From Streptomyces sp. NBC_00370 (lineage in GTDB: Bacteria; Actinomycetota; Actinomycetes; Streptomycetales; Streptomycetaceae), in assembly GCF_036084755.1 (NCBI RefSeq), contig NZ_CP107968.1, forward strand, positions 1,364,001-1,428,000: 64,000 nt of DNA. Direction: 5' to 3'. Positions within the stretch are counted from its first letter, which is position 1, and every line of letters starts with the position of its first letter. The position numbers and the translations under genes are program-made. The notes below the pieces were generated by a model. It made no database searches. It was given only the letters and a program-made list of their open reading frames with translations, and had not been told where the DNA came from. Below are positions 18,194 through 26,015 of the stretch, in pieces.

Positions 18194-19039
18194 TCACTTG
18201 ACGGCAGCGTCCCCTGACGGGCGGGCGCTCGCCGAGCCGCCGCCCGCCGCCCGCAGCGTCAGCGCGGCCAGCGCCTCGGGCGCGCCCGCCTGGCCGCGTA
18301 CGCCGGGGAAGGCGTTGATGTCGACGATCTGCGGCGCCCCGCCGCCGGTGTCGAGCACATCGACGCCGTACACCTCAAGGCCGAAGAGGGGCCCCACCGG
18401 GCGCGCCAGGTCGGCCCAGCCGTCGGGGAGTTCACCGGGCGCGAGCGGCAGCGTCGGGCCCGGACCGCCGTCCGTCTCGGCCAGTTCCGAGCGGCGCAGC
18501 GCGGCGAAAACCTGACCGTCGATGACCCACAGTTTGTGGTCCCAGCCGTCGTTGGCCGTGAACGGCTGCACCACGACCGGCTCGTCCGCCCATACGGCGC
18601 CGAGTTCGCGCAGCTGCCCCGCGTCGGCGGCACGGGCCACGAGATCGCCGCGTCTGCTGTGCCGGCTCTTGACGACCAGCGGGTACGGGAGCGCGGCCTC
18701 GGCGGCGAGTTGCCGCAGCGTCGGTACGGCCCTGGTGGCGACGAACGGCAGTCCGGCGCGCCGGGCGAGACCGGCCATCAGCACGCGGTCCTGGCACAGT
18801 TCGGTGGACGCGGCCGAGTTGAGCACGGGCACTCCGCGCTCCTCGAAGGACCGGGCGAGCGCGAGGGCGCGCGGCGAGCGGGACTTGAGCAGACAGACGT
18901 CGGCGAGCGTCGCGCCGGGGTCAGGTGCGACCGGCGCTGCCGGGTCGAGCCACGTCACCTGGTGATCCGGCGCCAGCAGCGCGGTGGTGGCGGCCAGCAG
19001 CGGATGGTCGGGGCGCGGGGTGATGAGACAGACCCTCAT
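18194..19039 (-). CDS. ATP-grasp domain protein, RimK-like (second of tandem pair)
   Basis: Likely ATP-dependent carboxylate-amine ligase, 281 residues. It has an N-terminal pre-ATP-grasp fold, a central ATP-binding region (PYPLVVKSRHSRRG near 125, WDHKLWVIDGQVFAALR near 175) and the metal-binding PQIVDINAFPGVRG near 242-255. RimK relatives add amino acids to peptides or small acids; the substrate here is unknown. It overlaps the upstream ATP-grasp gene by ATGA, so the two are translationally coupled and probably form one pathway or a heteromer. The C-terminal tail is Ala/Gly/Ser-rich. No amino-acid donor or classical RiPP precursor gene is adjacent. Confidence 0.8.
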   Translation of the reverse strand: MRVCLITPRPDHPLLAATTALLAPDHQVTWLDPAAPVAPDPGATLADVCLLKSRSPRALALARSFEERGVPVLNSAASTELCQDRVLMAGLARRAGLPFVATRAVPTLRQLAAEAALPYPLVVKSRHSRRGDLVARAADAGQLRELGAVWADEPVVVQPFTANDGWDHKLWVIDGQVFAALRRSELAETDGGPGPTLPLAPGELPDGWADLARPVGPLFGLEVYGVDVLDTGGGAPQIVDINAFPGVRGQAGAPEALAALTLRAAGGGSASARPSGDAAVK

Positions 19040-19944
19040 CTGTCCTCGCCGGCCGGCACGGCCATCTGGGCCGGTACCCGCAGCACCGCCGGCAGGGACG
19101 GGAGTGTGGTGGGCGTGGGGTCCGGCAACGCACGTCCCTCGCGGGCCAGTTCGAGGATGGCCCGGCCGACCCGGGCCGGTGCGTCCGGCACCTGGCGGAA
19201 GCTCGGGAAGTCGTTCACGTCGACCACCACGGGTCCTTCGGGCCCCAGCAGGATGTCCACGCCGTACAGGTCGAGTCCGTGGACCCGGCCCACGTCGGCG
19301 GCTATGCCGGCCACTTCACGGGAGAGCCGCACCCGGCGCTCGTGCTTCGGACGGTCGGGGTGGAGCGGTGAGCACCGCTCGGTCGCGAAGAACTCACCGC
19401 CGACGCAGTAGACCTTGAGGTCGACGCCGGAGTTCGGCACGTACGACTGGGCGATCAGCAGTCCCTCACCGGCCAGTTCGGCGCCGAGGTCGGCCAGCCG
19501 GTCGGCGGACGGTACGAGCCGCACGGCGCGCCCCGAGCTGCCGTCGGCGGGCTTGACGACCAGCGGGAACTCGGCGGCCGGTATCTCCGCCAGCGATTCC
19601 CACCGGGCGGCGGCGTAGGTCACGGGAACGGGCAGCCCCCGGTCGCGGCCGATCACCGACGCCAGCGCCTTGTCCCGTACGCCCCGGATGGACCGCGCGT
19701 CGTTGACGGTGGTGAGCCCGACAGCGGCCGCGGCCTCCAGCAGCGTCAGACCGGGCCCGCCGGACACGGTCTTGAGCACCCAGGCGTCGTGGCTGCCCGC
19801 CCGTACCGCCTCGGACACCGGCAGCAGCGAGCTGCCGGGGCGCAGTACGTCGACGCGGTGGCCCCAGGAGGTCAGTTGCCGGATCACCTCGACGGGCATG
19901 CCGTCGTGACGGTACTGCTCCTCCACCAGAAAGCAGAGTCTCAT
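19036..19944 (-). CDS. ATP-grasp domain protein, RimK-like (first of tandem pair)
   Basis: Paralogue of the downstream gene, 302 residues, with FPLVVKPADGSSGRAVRLV (ATP-binding lysine and small loop, near 150-168), VDLKVYCVGGEFFATER (near 200) and VVVDVNDFPSFRQ (metal-binding Asp/Asn, near 254-266). The pair differs enough that each probably handles its own substrate or step. ATG 19944 has a strong GGGGAAGG ribosome site and overlaps the stop of a small upstream ORF (ATGA). A role in peptide or amino-acid ligation is expected from the family; the product is unknown. Confidence 0.8.
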   Translation of the reverse strand: MRLCFLVEEQYRHDGMPVEVIRQLTSWGHRVDVLRPGSSLLPVSEAVRAGSHDAWVLKTVSGGPGLTLLEAAAAVGLTTVNDARSIRGVRDKALASVIGRDRGLPVPVTYAAARWESLAEIPAAEFPLVVKPADGSSGRAVRLVPSADRLADLGAELAGEGLLIAQSYVPNSGVDLKVYCVGGEFFATERCSPLHPDRPKHERRVRLSREVAGIAADVGRVHGLDLYGVDILLGPEGPVVVDVNDFPSFRQVPDAPARVGRAILELAREGRALPDPTPTTLPSLPAVLRVPAQMAVPAGEDR

Positions 19945-20009
19945 CGGCCTTCCCCGTAACCCAGGACGCCCGAGCGACCTGCCCGGCGACATGACACCTC
20001 GGAGGTCAT
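19941..20009 (-). CDS. candidate small ORF (22 residues) coupled to the ATP-grasp genes
   Basis: ATG 20009 follows GGAGAGG at a spacing of six bases and encodes a 22-residue peptide, MTSEVSCRRAGRSGVLGYGEGR in two halves: MTSEVSCRRAG then RSGVLGYGEGR. Its TGA overlaps the start codon of the first ATP-grasp gene. An in-frame ATG at 20024 would add five residues. It could be a regulatory leader peptide, a ligase substrate, or chance. It does not resemble the known ATP-grasp-modified RiPP precursors, which are longer. Confidence 0.35.
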   Translation of the reverse strand: MTSEVSCRRAGRSGVLGYGEGR

Positions 20010-20010
20010 G
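19990..20010 (-). promoter_or_regulatory. imperfect hairpin over the start of the small ORF
   Basis: On the minus strand ATGACCTC and GAGGTGTCAT form an inverted repeat with a single bulged base and a one-base centre. In RNA this would fold the start codon of the 22-residue ORF into a stem; in DNA it could be an operator. The rest of 20030-20254, up to the divergent SnoaL-like gene, shows no clear promoter to me. Confidence 0.4.
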
Positions 20011-20254
20011 ATCCACCTCTCCATTGCTCCGGACCCACCGGCCCCCCTGGCCACACGCTGGGTCTGAGGTGGTCAGCTCGCCTTCCATTCGTTGCGCGGA
20101 CGATACCCCTTCAAGGAACAAGGCCTGGCACATGGTGAGTTGTGGGGCGTGGCGGGCCCCGGGCGGGCCGGTGGCGCGCATCGCCCCGCGGAGCCGCGCA
20201 CACCCTCCGAGCAGGGCACTTGGCCTGGGGCGCGTACTGCCGGAGACTGAGCCA

Positions 20255-20695
20255 ATGACGCAGCGCGTGGAACTGGCGACCGTGATGGACCGACTGGCCA
20301 TCGATGAAGTGATCACCGGTTACGCGGTGGCGGTGGACGATGCCGAGTGGGCAGATTTCCGGGCCCTGTTCACGCCTGACGGACGCGCCGACTACACGTC
20401 GGCGGGCGGCGTCGAAGGGACGGCCGCCGAGGTGACCGACTGGCTGACCGGCGCGCTGGCGCCGTTCACCGTCCGGCAGCATCTGATCGCCAACCGGCGG
20501 CTGCGCATCCAGGATCTGGGCGGCTACCCGGGCGACCGCGCCGACCTGCGCGCGGACTACCTCAGCACGCTGCGCCAGGAGGGCGGCGAGGACCGTACGA
20601 GTGGTGGCCGCTTCGACTTCGGGCTGCTGCGTGGCGACGCGGGCTGGCGGCTGCACTCCGTGGTAGTCCAGGAGAGCTGGCGGCGCGTCAACTGA
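20255..20695 (+). CDS. SnoaL-like / NTF2-fold protein
   Basis: A 146-residue single-domain protein. The N-terminal helix (RLAIDEVITGYAVAVDDAEWADFRALFTPDG) and following strands match the SnoaL_4/NTF2-like pattern of small cyclases, hydrolases and many proteins of unknown role. I use ATG 20255 because the family alignment starts at MTQRVELATVMDRLAI and a GGAG lies 10-13 bases upstream; longer in-frame starts only add non-family sequence. It is divergent from the ATP-grasp operon and a short distance before the Lnt gene. The specific reaction cannot be inferred. Confidence 0.8.
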   Translation: MTQRVELATVMDRLAIDEVITGYAVAVDDAEWADFRALFTPDGRADYTSAGGVEGTAAEVTDWLTGALAPFTVRQHLIANRRLRIQDLGGYPGDRADLRADYLSTLRQEGGEDRTSGGRFDFGLLRGDAGWRLHSVVVQESWRRVN

Positions 20696-20756
20696 TCACG
20701 CACCGGACCTGATCATCCCCCGGACCTGGTCACGGTCCGTGCCTCCGGCCGCTTCG

Positions 20757-20774
20757 TTCCCTCGCCCGAGGGAA
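20757..20774. promoter_or_regulatory. inverted repeat before the Lnt gene
   Basis: TTCCCTCG and CGAGGGAA form a perfect 8-base inverted repeat around a two-base centre, ending 37 bases before the Lnt start. The tiny loop argues for a protein-binding site more than a terminator. A direct repeat CCGGACCTG lies just upstream (about 20703 and 20720). Confidence 0.3.
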
Positions 20775-20811
20775 GGAGACACCCCCCACGGGTTCGGCGA
20801 GGAGGCGCGGT

Positions 20812-22458
20812 ATGCAGGTCCTGGCCGGACGGCATGACGGAGTCGAACAGCGGTCCGCCCCGCCGTGGCGGCGGGCCGCCGCAGCCGTGGCGGCCGGAGC
20901 ACTGCCGGCGCTCGCCTTCCCCGCGCCCGCGCTGTGGTGGCTGGCCTATGTGGCCCTCGTCCCCTGGATGCTGCTGGTACGCGCGGCGCCCACGCCCCGC
21001 AGGGCGGCGCTCGACGGCTGGCTGGGCGGGACCGGGTTCATGATCGCCGTCCATCACTGGCTGATGCCGAGCCTGAATGTCTTCATCGTGGTGGTGGCGG
21101 CGCTGCTCGGGCTGTTCTGGGCGCCGTGGGGTGCGCTGGTGCGGGCGACGCTCGGCGGGACGCCTTCGCGTGCCCGTACGGCCGCCGCGCTGGCCGTGCT
21201 GCCTTCCGGCTGGCTGATGATCGAGCTGGCCAGGTCGTGGGAGGGTCTTGGCGGGCCGTGGGGTCTGCTCGGCGCCAGCCAGTGGCAGGTTCCTCCCGCG
21301 CTGCGGCTCGCCTCGGTCGGCGGTGTCTGGCTGCTGAGCCTGCTGGTCGTCGCGGTGAACACCGCCGTCACGATGCTGGTCGCGATGGCGGGCGCGCGGA
21401 TCACGGCGACCGTGGGCATCGTGCTGTGCGTGACGACGGTCGGTTCGGCCTGGGCCTGGGCCCCTGCCCCCGAGCGGTCGGGCGTCGCGCGGATCGGGGT
21501 CGTCCAGACGGGCGGGATCGCCGCGGGCCCCGCCGCCGTCGAGAACCGCTTCACCCGCAGCGAGACACTGACCCGCAAGCTGACCGGTCAGGATCTCGAC
21601 CTCGTCGTGTGGGGCGAGAGCAGCGTCGGCGCCGATCTCCGTACCCACCCCGGCTACGCGAAGCGGCTGGCCGCGCTGTCCCGTACGGTCGGCGCCGACG
21701 TGCTGGTCAACGTGGACGCGCGCAGCACGGACCCGGCGGGCCGCACCGGCATCTTCAAGCGCAGCGTCCTGGTGGGGCCCACGGGCCCGGCCGGCGACGC
21801 GTACGACAAGATGCGGCTCGTCCCCTTCGGTGAGTACATCCCCTTCCGCTCGGCCCTGAGCTGGGCGACCTCGGTGGGCAGGGCGGCGAGCGAGGACCGG
21901 GTGCGCGGGACGCGCCAGGTGGTCATGACCCTGCCGGGGCACCAGGGCGCCGACAGCACGGGCAGCGGCGCAACGGACGGCGCCGGGCTGCGGATCGGCC
22001 CGCTGATCTGCTTCGAGACGGCGTTCCCCGACATGAGCAGGCAGCTGGTCAGGGACGGGGCTCAGCTGATCGTCGCCCAGTCGTCGACCTCGTCGTTCCA
22101 GCACAGCTGGGCGCCCCAACAGCACGCCTCACTGGCCGCGCTGCGGGCCGCGGAGACCGGCCGGCCGATGGTGCACGCGACGCTGACCGGGATCAGCGCG
22201 GTCTTCGGCCCCGGGGGTGAACGCGTCGGTGAACCGCTCGGTACGGACCGGCGTACCGCCGCCGTGTACGACGTACCGTTGGCCGGCGGCACGACGCCGT
22301 ACGTCAGGTTCGGCGACTGGGCGGTGTACGCGGCGCTGCTGGTCGTGCTCGCGTTCTGCGCGGCCGAGAGCGCGCGCTCGGTCAGGCGGTCCCGTCGAGC
22401 GCCGCTCGTACCACCCGCTCGCACAGCTCATGAGTCCGCAGGGCGTCCCGCGCGCTGA
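20812..22458 (+). CDS. lnt: apolipoprotein N-acyltransferase
   Basis: Membrane enzyme that transfers an acyl group to the N-terminal Cys of lipoproteins, 548 residues. About seven hydrophobic segments occupy residues 20-230, followed by the nitrilase-like catalytic domain: Glu in VVWGESSVG, Lys in YDKMRLVPFGEYIP and the nucleophile Cys in PLICFETAFPD, so the triad is complete. A last hydrophobic segment (WAVYAALLVVLAF) and a basic tail close the protein. ATG 20812 has GAGGAGG upstream. The final 77 bases overlap the end of the convergent Gfo/Idh/MocA gene. Confidence 0.93.
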   Translation: MQVLAGRHDGVEQRSAPPWRRAAAAVAAGALPALAFPAPALWWLAYVALVPWMLLVRAAPTPRRAALDGWLGGTGFMIAVHHWLMPSLNVFIVVVAALLGLFWAPWGALVRATLGGTPSRARTAAALAVLPSGWLMIELARSWEGLGGPWGLLGASQWQVPPALRLASVGGVWLLSLLVVAVNTAVTMLVAMAGARITATVGIVLCVTTVGSAWAWAPAPERSGVARIGVVQTGGIAAGPAAVENRFTRSETLTRKLTGQDLDLVVWGESSVGADLRTHPGYAKRLAALSRTVGADVLVNVDARSTDPAGRTGIFKRSVLVGPTGPAGDAYDKMRLVPFGEYIPFRSALSWATSVGRAASEDRVRGTRQVVMTLPGHQGADSTGSGATDGAGLRIGPLICFETAFPDMSRQLVRDGAQLIVAQSSTSSFQHSWAPQQHASLAALRAAETGRPMVHATLTGISAVFGPGGERVGEPLGTDRRTAAVYDVPLAGGTTPYVRFGDWAVYAALLVVLAFCAAESARSVRRSRRAPLVPPARTAHESAGRPAR

Positions 22459-23287
22459 GCACCTTCCCCGCCCGTACGGCGTCGAGGAAGCCGAGGACGC
22501 ACTGCTCGATACCGCGCTGGCGGGCCACGGGCACCCAGTCGCCGCGGCGGCGCAGCGACGGCTGGCCCTTGTGGTCGACGACGGTGGCGAGGTCGTGGAC
22601 GGCCCGCTTGCTGTCCTGCCCGGACACTTCGAGGATCTCCTCGGTCGAGCCGTTCATCCGGTTCATCATGCCGATGGCGGTGAAGCCGTCGCCGGACAGC
22701 TGGAGCACGACGTGTTCGAGCAGCCCGTCCCTGACCCGCGTCCGGATGTCGGTGTGCTCGACGGGCCCGGGGAGAAGGAAGCGCAGCGTGTCGGCGACAT
22801 GGATGAAGTCGTCGAGGACGAACAGGCGCGGGTCCTCAGGCAGCCCCACCCGGTTCTTCTGCAGCAGGATCAGCTCGCGCGGATGGTCGGCACACTGCAC
22901 GTACGCGGGTGCCGTGCGGCGGTTGAAGCCGACGGCGAGGCTGACGCCACGCTCCTCGGCCAGCCGCACGACCCGCTCGGAGTCCTCGTAGGCGTACGCG
23001 ATGGGCTTGTCGACGTAGGTCGGCACGCCCGCCTCGATCAGCCGGGTGGCGATGTCGGCGTGTGCGGCGGTCGGCGCGTGCACGAAGGCGGCGTCGAGGC
23101 CCTGGGCGAGCAGCGCTTCGAGGTCGGTGTGGCACTGCGCGGCGGGGATGCGGTGGGTCTCCGCCGTGCGGGTGAGGGTCGCGGGGGTACGGGTCTGCAG
23201 ATGCAGCTCGACCCCGGGCAGTGCGGTGAGCACCGGCAGATACGCCTTCTGCGCGATGTCGCCGAGCCCGATGCAGCCGACCTTCAC
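22382..23287 (-). CDS. Gfo/Idh/MocA family oxidoreductase
   Basis: NAD(P)-dependent sugar or cyclitol dehydrogenase-type protein, 301 residues. GCIGLGDIAQKAYLPVL at the N-terminus is the nucleotide-binding motif, and GVPTYVDKPIAYAYEDSERV contains the conserved EKP-like lysine motif as VDKP. The C-terminal alpha/beta domain follows (residues about 125-300). GTG 23287 has AGGAGG five bases upstream. The upstream region holds a striking nested palindrome. The substrate is unknown and the neighbours do not specify it. Confidence 0.88.
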   Translation of the reverse strand: MKVGCIGLGDIAQKAYLPVLTALPGVELHLQTRTPATLTRTAETHRIPAAQCHTDLEALLAQGLDAAFVHAPTAAHADIATRLIEAGVPTYVDKPIAYAYEDSERVVRLAEERGVSLAVGFNRRTAPAYVQCADHPRELILLQKNRVGLPEDPRLFVLDDFIHVADTLRFLLPGPVEHTDIRTRVRDGLLEHVVLQLSGDGFTAIGMMNRMNGSTEEILEVSGQDSKRAVHDLATVVDHKGQPSLRRRGDWVPVARQRGIEQCVLGFLDAVRAGKVLSARDALRTHELCERVVRAALDGTA

Positions 23288-23303
23288 GGGGACCTCCTGT
23301 GCG

Positions 23304-23357
23304 TGCCGGGACGGTCACCCGGAACGATCGTTCGATTACTGATGTGCCGTCCCGGCA
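23304..23357. promoter_or_regulatory. nested inverted repeats upstream of the Gfo/Idh/MocA gene
   Basis: A perfect 12-base palindrome GAACGATCGTTC (23322-23333) is flanked by an 11-base perfect inverted repeat TGCCGGGACGG (23304-23314) / CCGTCCCGGCA (23347-23357). The centres of the two repeats nearly coincide. The inner element looks like a LacI- or TetR-type operator; the outer one may form a stem or bind a second dimer. It lies 17-70 bases before the GTG start. Confidence 0.5.
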
Positions 23358-23473
23358 GCATACGTGCGCTGCGCCGACCGCCGGTCGGCGATCCCGGCGA
23401 AGCCGCGTGGCATACGGGGGCGCCGGCGGATAACCCGTGGCAGCGGCCACCTCCGGTGCGTGAGGATGGCGCC

Positions 23474-23995
23474 ATGACGACATCCGAGCGCAGGGAACCC
23501 TCCACCGTCGCGGGCGAGCGCGAGATGCTGGACGGCTGGCTGGAGTACCACCGCGACACCCTGGCGTGGAAGTGCGCGGGTCTGGACGACAAACAGCTCA
23601 GGCAGGCCGCCGCCGTGCCGTCCGGGCTGACGCTGCTCGGTCTCGTGCGCCATATGGCGGAGGTCGAGCGGAGCTGGTTCCGCCGGGTGCTGGCGGACGA
23701 GGACGCGGGGCCGATCTACTACTCGGACGCCGACGAGGACGGCGATTTCCACGTCGGTGACGGCGACACCTGGACCGACGCGTACGCCGTCTGGCAGGCC
23801 GAGATCGCCCGCGCACGCGAGCTGGCGGCGGCGCGCTCCCTCGACGACCTGAGCGCGGGGCCGCGACGCGATTCGAGCACCGGCGAGCGGTTCAGCCTGC
23901 GCTGGATCTACACCCACATGATCGAGGAGTACGCCCGGCACAACGGCCACGCGGACCTCATCCGTGAGGCGATCGACGGAGTGACCGGCGACTGA
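23474..23995 (+). CDS. DinB family protein
   Basis: A 173-residue four-helix-bundle protein of the DinB/DUF664 type found in many copies in Streptomyces. The pattern GEREMLDGWLEYHRDTLAWKCAGLDDKQL, LGLVRHMAEVERSWFRR and WIYTHMIEEYARHNGHADLIRE supplies the three His residues typical of the metal site. Some relatives are mycothiol-dependent transferases, but no specific activity can be claimed. ATG 23474 follows a GAGG site. Confidence 0.85.
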   Translation: MTTSERREPSTVAGEREMLDGWLEYHRDTLAWKCAGLDDKQLRQAAAVPSGLTLLGLVRHMAEVERSWFRRVLADEDAGPIYYSDADEDGDFHVGDGDTWTDAYAVWQAEIARARELAAARSLDDLSAGPRRDSSTGERFSLRWIYTHMIEEYARHNGHADLIREAIDGVTGD

Positions 23996-24096
23996 CCACG
24001 GCGCCCCGGCAACACCGCGCCCGGCCGTGTCACCCGTCCGGGCCAATCCAGTCCGTACGTCCGTCAAGGGCCCGCGCGACCAGCAGAGTTGTCCGG

Positions 24097-24585
24097 ATGG
24101 ACGGAACGAGAACAGCGACGCGAAGCACCGCCGCGATGCTGCTGCTGGGGATGACGATGACGGCGGTCTCGGGCTGCGTGTCGGTGACCGCGCGGCCTGC
24201 GGCCGTACCCGCGCCCCGGTCGGAGACGGACGGGCACCCTCACACCCGGGTGCAGCCGCAGATCGTGCAGCCCCCGGCGCGCGAGGCACTGGAGGCGGTG
24301 GCACCGGCGCCCACACCGTCGGGCCCGGCCCGACCGGCGGCACCTACCCCTCCGGCGGGCTCCGGAGGCGGCGCACCTCTCCCGGCCGCCCAGGCACCTC
24401 CTCGGCATCCGCCGGTCCACCCGCCGAAGCACCGGACGCCGGCGCCCTCCCCCGCGCCCCGGGCAGGCCCTGCGGGGCCGCCCGTACCGGCGGCCGGTTC
24501 GCAGCTGTGCGCGCTGGGCAAGGCGTACGGCCACTGGCCGGCAGGGAGCCCGCAGGCCCGCATCTGCGACCAGGCGTACGGCTGA
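24097..24585 (+). CDS. proline-rich putative lipoprotein, unknown function
   Basis: A 162-residue exported protein. A basic start and hydrophobic segment lead to a lipobox-like VSGC with Cys at residue 27. Residues about 40-130 are extremely rich in Pro and Ala, consistent with a wall-spanning extended tether. The C-terminal 28 residues (SQLCALGKAYGHW to ICDQAYG) carry two Cys that could form a disulphide and look like the only folded part. It converges with the TPR-like gene 20 bases away. No family is recognised. Confidence 0.7.
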   Translation: MDGTRTATRSTAAMLLLGMTMTAVSGCVSVTARPAAVPAPRSETDGHPHTRVQPQIVQPPAREALEAVAPAPTPSGPARPAAPTPPAGSGGGAPLPAAQAPPRHPPVHPPKHRTPAPSPAPRAGPAGPPVPAAGSQLCALGKAYGHWPAGSPQARICDQAYG

Positions 24586-24605
24586 TCCCCCGTAACGCCG
24601 CTGCC

Positions 24606-25064
24606 CTACTCCCCCGCCAGGTCCAGCCGTCGCTCCAGCCGGTCGATGGCGGTCCGTACCCCCTCGTCGTGCCCGTCGCCCGACGGTCCGTCGCCCAGCG
24701 CGTCGGAGGCGGAGCGCGCCCGGTCCAGATGAACGCGCGCCGCCTCCGGCCGCTGGAGCTTCACGTAGTCGGCCGCGAGATTGAGATGCAGCGACGGGTA
24801 GAAGGCGCGCACGGCCGACGAGTCACCGCGCGCGGCCGTCAGCGCACGCAGGTCCCAGGCCAGCTCGTCACCGGGGTCGTCCTGGGTGTCGGCCATGTAG
24901 TGGGCGAGCGTGCAGCGGTGGAGCGCCTCGCCGGCCTCCCCGATCTCCGCCCAGATCGCCCCGAAGCGGTTGCGGGCCTCTTCGCGGTCACCGCCGTGGA
25001 GCAGCATGACCGCCTGCCCGATCCTGGTCATGACGGTGTCGTCCGACGCCTGCTGCTGCTCCAT
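24606..25064 (-). CDS. small helical-repeat (TPR-like) protein
   Basis: A 152-residue soluble protein composed of helical pairs (AVMLLHGGDREEARNRFGAIWAEIGEAG, LHRCTLAHYMADTQDDPGDELAWDLRAL, SLHLNLAADYVKLQRPEAARVHLDRA), a pattern of tetratricopeptide-like repeats. ATG 25064 has GGAGG upstream. It is probably a protein-interaction scaffold of unknown partner. It sits alone between the lipoprotein and uracil-DNA glycosylase genes. Confidence 0.75.
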   Translation of the reverse strand: MEQQQASDDTVMTRIGQAVMLLHGGDREEARNRFGAIWAEIGEAGEALHRCTLAHYMADTQDDPGDELAWDLRALTAARGDSSAVRAFYPSLHLNLAADYVKLQRPEAARVHLDRARSASDALGDGPSGDGHDEGVRTAIDRLERRLDLAGE

Positions 25065-25160
25065 CGCTGCCGCCTCCGCTGTCCGCTGCCCGCGCCATCT
25101 ACCCCGCCGTCCTCCTGACGCTAGCTCTCATGACGGACAATCGCCTTCAGGCTCGGCGGC

Positions 25161-25844
25161 TCAGCCGAGGTCCGGGATACGCCAGTCGATCGGCGCGTGG
25201 CCCTGCGCCGCCACCGCTTCGTCGATCTTGGTGAAGGGCCGGGACCCGAAGAACTTCTTCGCCGACAGGGGTGACGGGTGGGCGCCCTTCACCACCACGT
25301 GGCGCGTCTCGTCGATCAGCGGCAGCTTCTTCTGCGCGTACGCACCCCACAGGACGAAGACCGCGGGGTCGGGGCGCGCGTCGACGGCGCTGATCACCGC
25401 GTCCGTCACCTTCTCCCAGCCCTTGCCCTTGTGGGAGTTGGCCTCGCCCTCGCGGACCGTCAGTACGGCGTTGAGCAGGAGCACCCCCTGCGTGGCCCAC
25501 GGCATCAGATAGCCGTTGTCCGGCACCGGGTGTCCCAGCTCCTCCTTCATCTCCTTGTAGATGTTGCGCAGCGACGGCGGAATCCGCACCCCCGGCCGGA
25601 CGGAGAAGCACAGTCCGTGCCCCTGCCCCGCGCCGTGGTACGGGTCCTGGCCGAGCACGAGCACCTTGACCTGGTCGTAGGGGGTCGCGTCGAGCGCGGC
25701 GAACACCTCGTCGCGCGGCGGGTAGACCGGCCCGTTCGCCCGCTCCTCCTCGACGAATTCGGTGAGCTCCTTGAAGTAGGGCTTCTGCAGCTCGTCGCCG
25801 AGGACGCCGCGCCAGGACTCGGGCAGCATGTCGGTGTCGGTCAC
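25161..25844 (-). CDS. ung: uracil-DNA glycosylase, family 1
   Basis: Base-excision repair enzyme that removes uracil from DNA, 227 residues, about the usual family length. The water-activating motif GQDPYHG (near 65-71), the Phe stacking region LCFSVRPG and the DNA-intercalating HPSPLSA loop (near 199) are all intact. The start is GTG 25844 with GGAGGTT upstream. It is a monocistronic housekeeping gene, separated from the upstream SDR operon by a strong hairpin. Confidence 0.95.
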   Translation of the reverse strand: MTDTDMLPESWRGVLGDELQKPYFKELTEFVEEERANGPVYPPRDEVFAALDATPYDQVKVLVLGQDPYHGAGQGHGLCFSVRPGVRIPPSLRNIYKEMKEELGHPVPDNGYLMPWATQGVLLLNAVLTVREGEANSHKGKGWEKVTDAVISAVDARPDPAVFVLWGAYAQKKLPLIDETRHVVVKGAHPSPLSAKKFFGSRPFTKIDEAVAAQGHAPIDWRIPDLG

Positions 25845-25922
25845 GTCAACAACCTCCGGTGGGTGATCACTTGTCCGGCACTGAACCTACCGGGGACCAC
25901 TGACAACGCCCGCAGCGCGCGG

Positions 25923-25964
25923 GATGCCCCGCTCCGTCGGCGTGCGGCGACGGGGCGGGGCATC
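25923..25964 (-). terminator. strong GC hairpin after the SDR operon
   Basis: GATGCCCCGCTCCGTCG and CGACGGGGCGGGGCATC form a 17-base stem with one mismatch and a loop of about eight bases. It lies between the end of the SDR operon (26016) and the ung start, so it most likely terminates the SDR transcript. No U-run follows, as is common in Streptomyces. Confidence 0.7.
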
Positions 25965-26015
25965 AGCGTTCTGCGGGCGCGCGGGCGGCGTCCTGCGGGC
26001 GGGCGGTGACGGGGG

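Noticed and set aside
18194..19944. Calling the ATP-grasp pair a graspetide or RimK ribosomal-modification system
   Set aside because: No typical precursor with core motifs and no S6 or cofactor gene is adjacent; evidence stops at the family level.
19036..20316. Extending the first ATP-grasp protein upstream of 19944
   Set aside because: The longer frame adds over 100 residues without family similarity, and ATG 19944 has a strong ribosome site.
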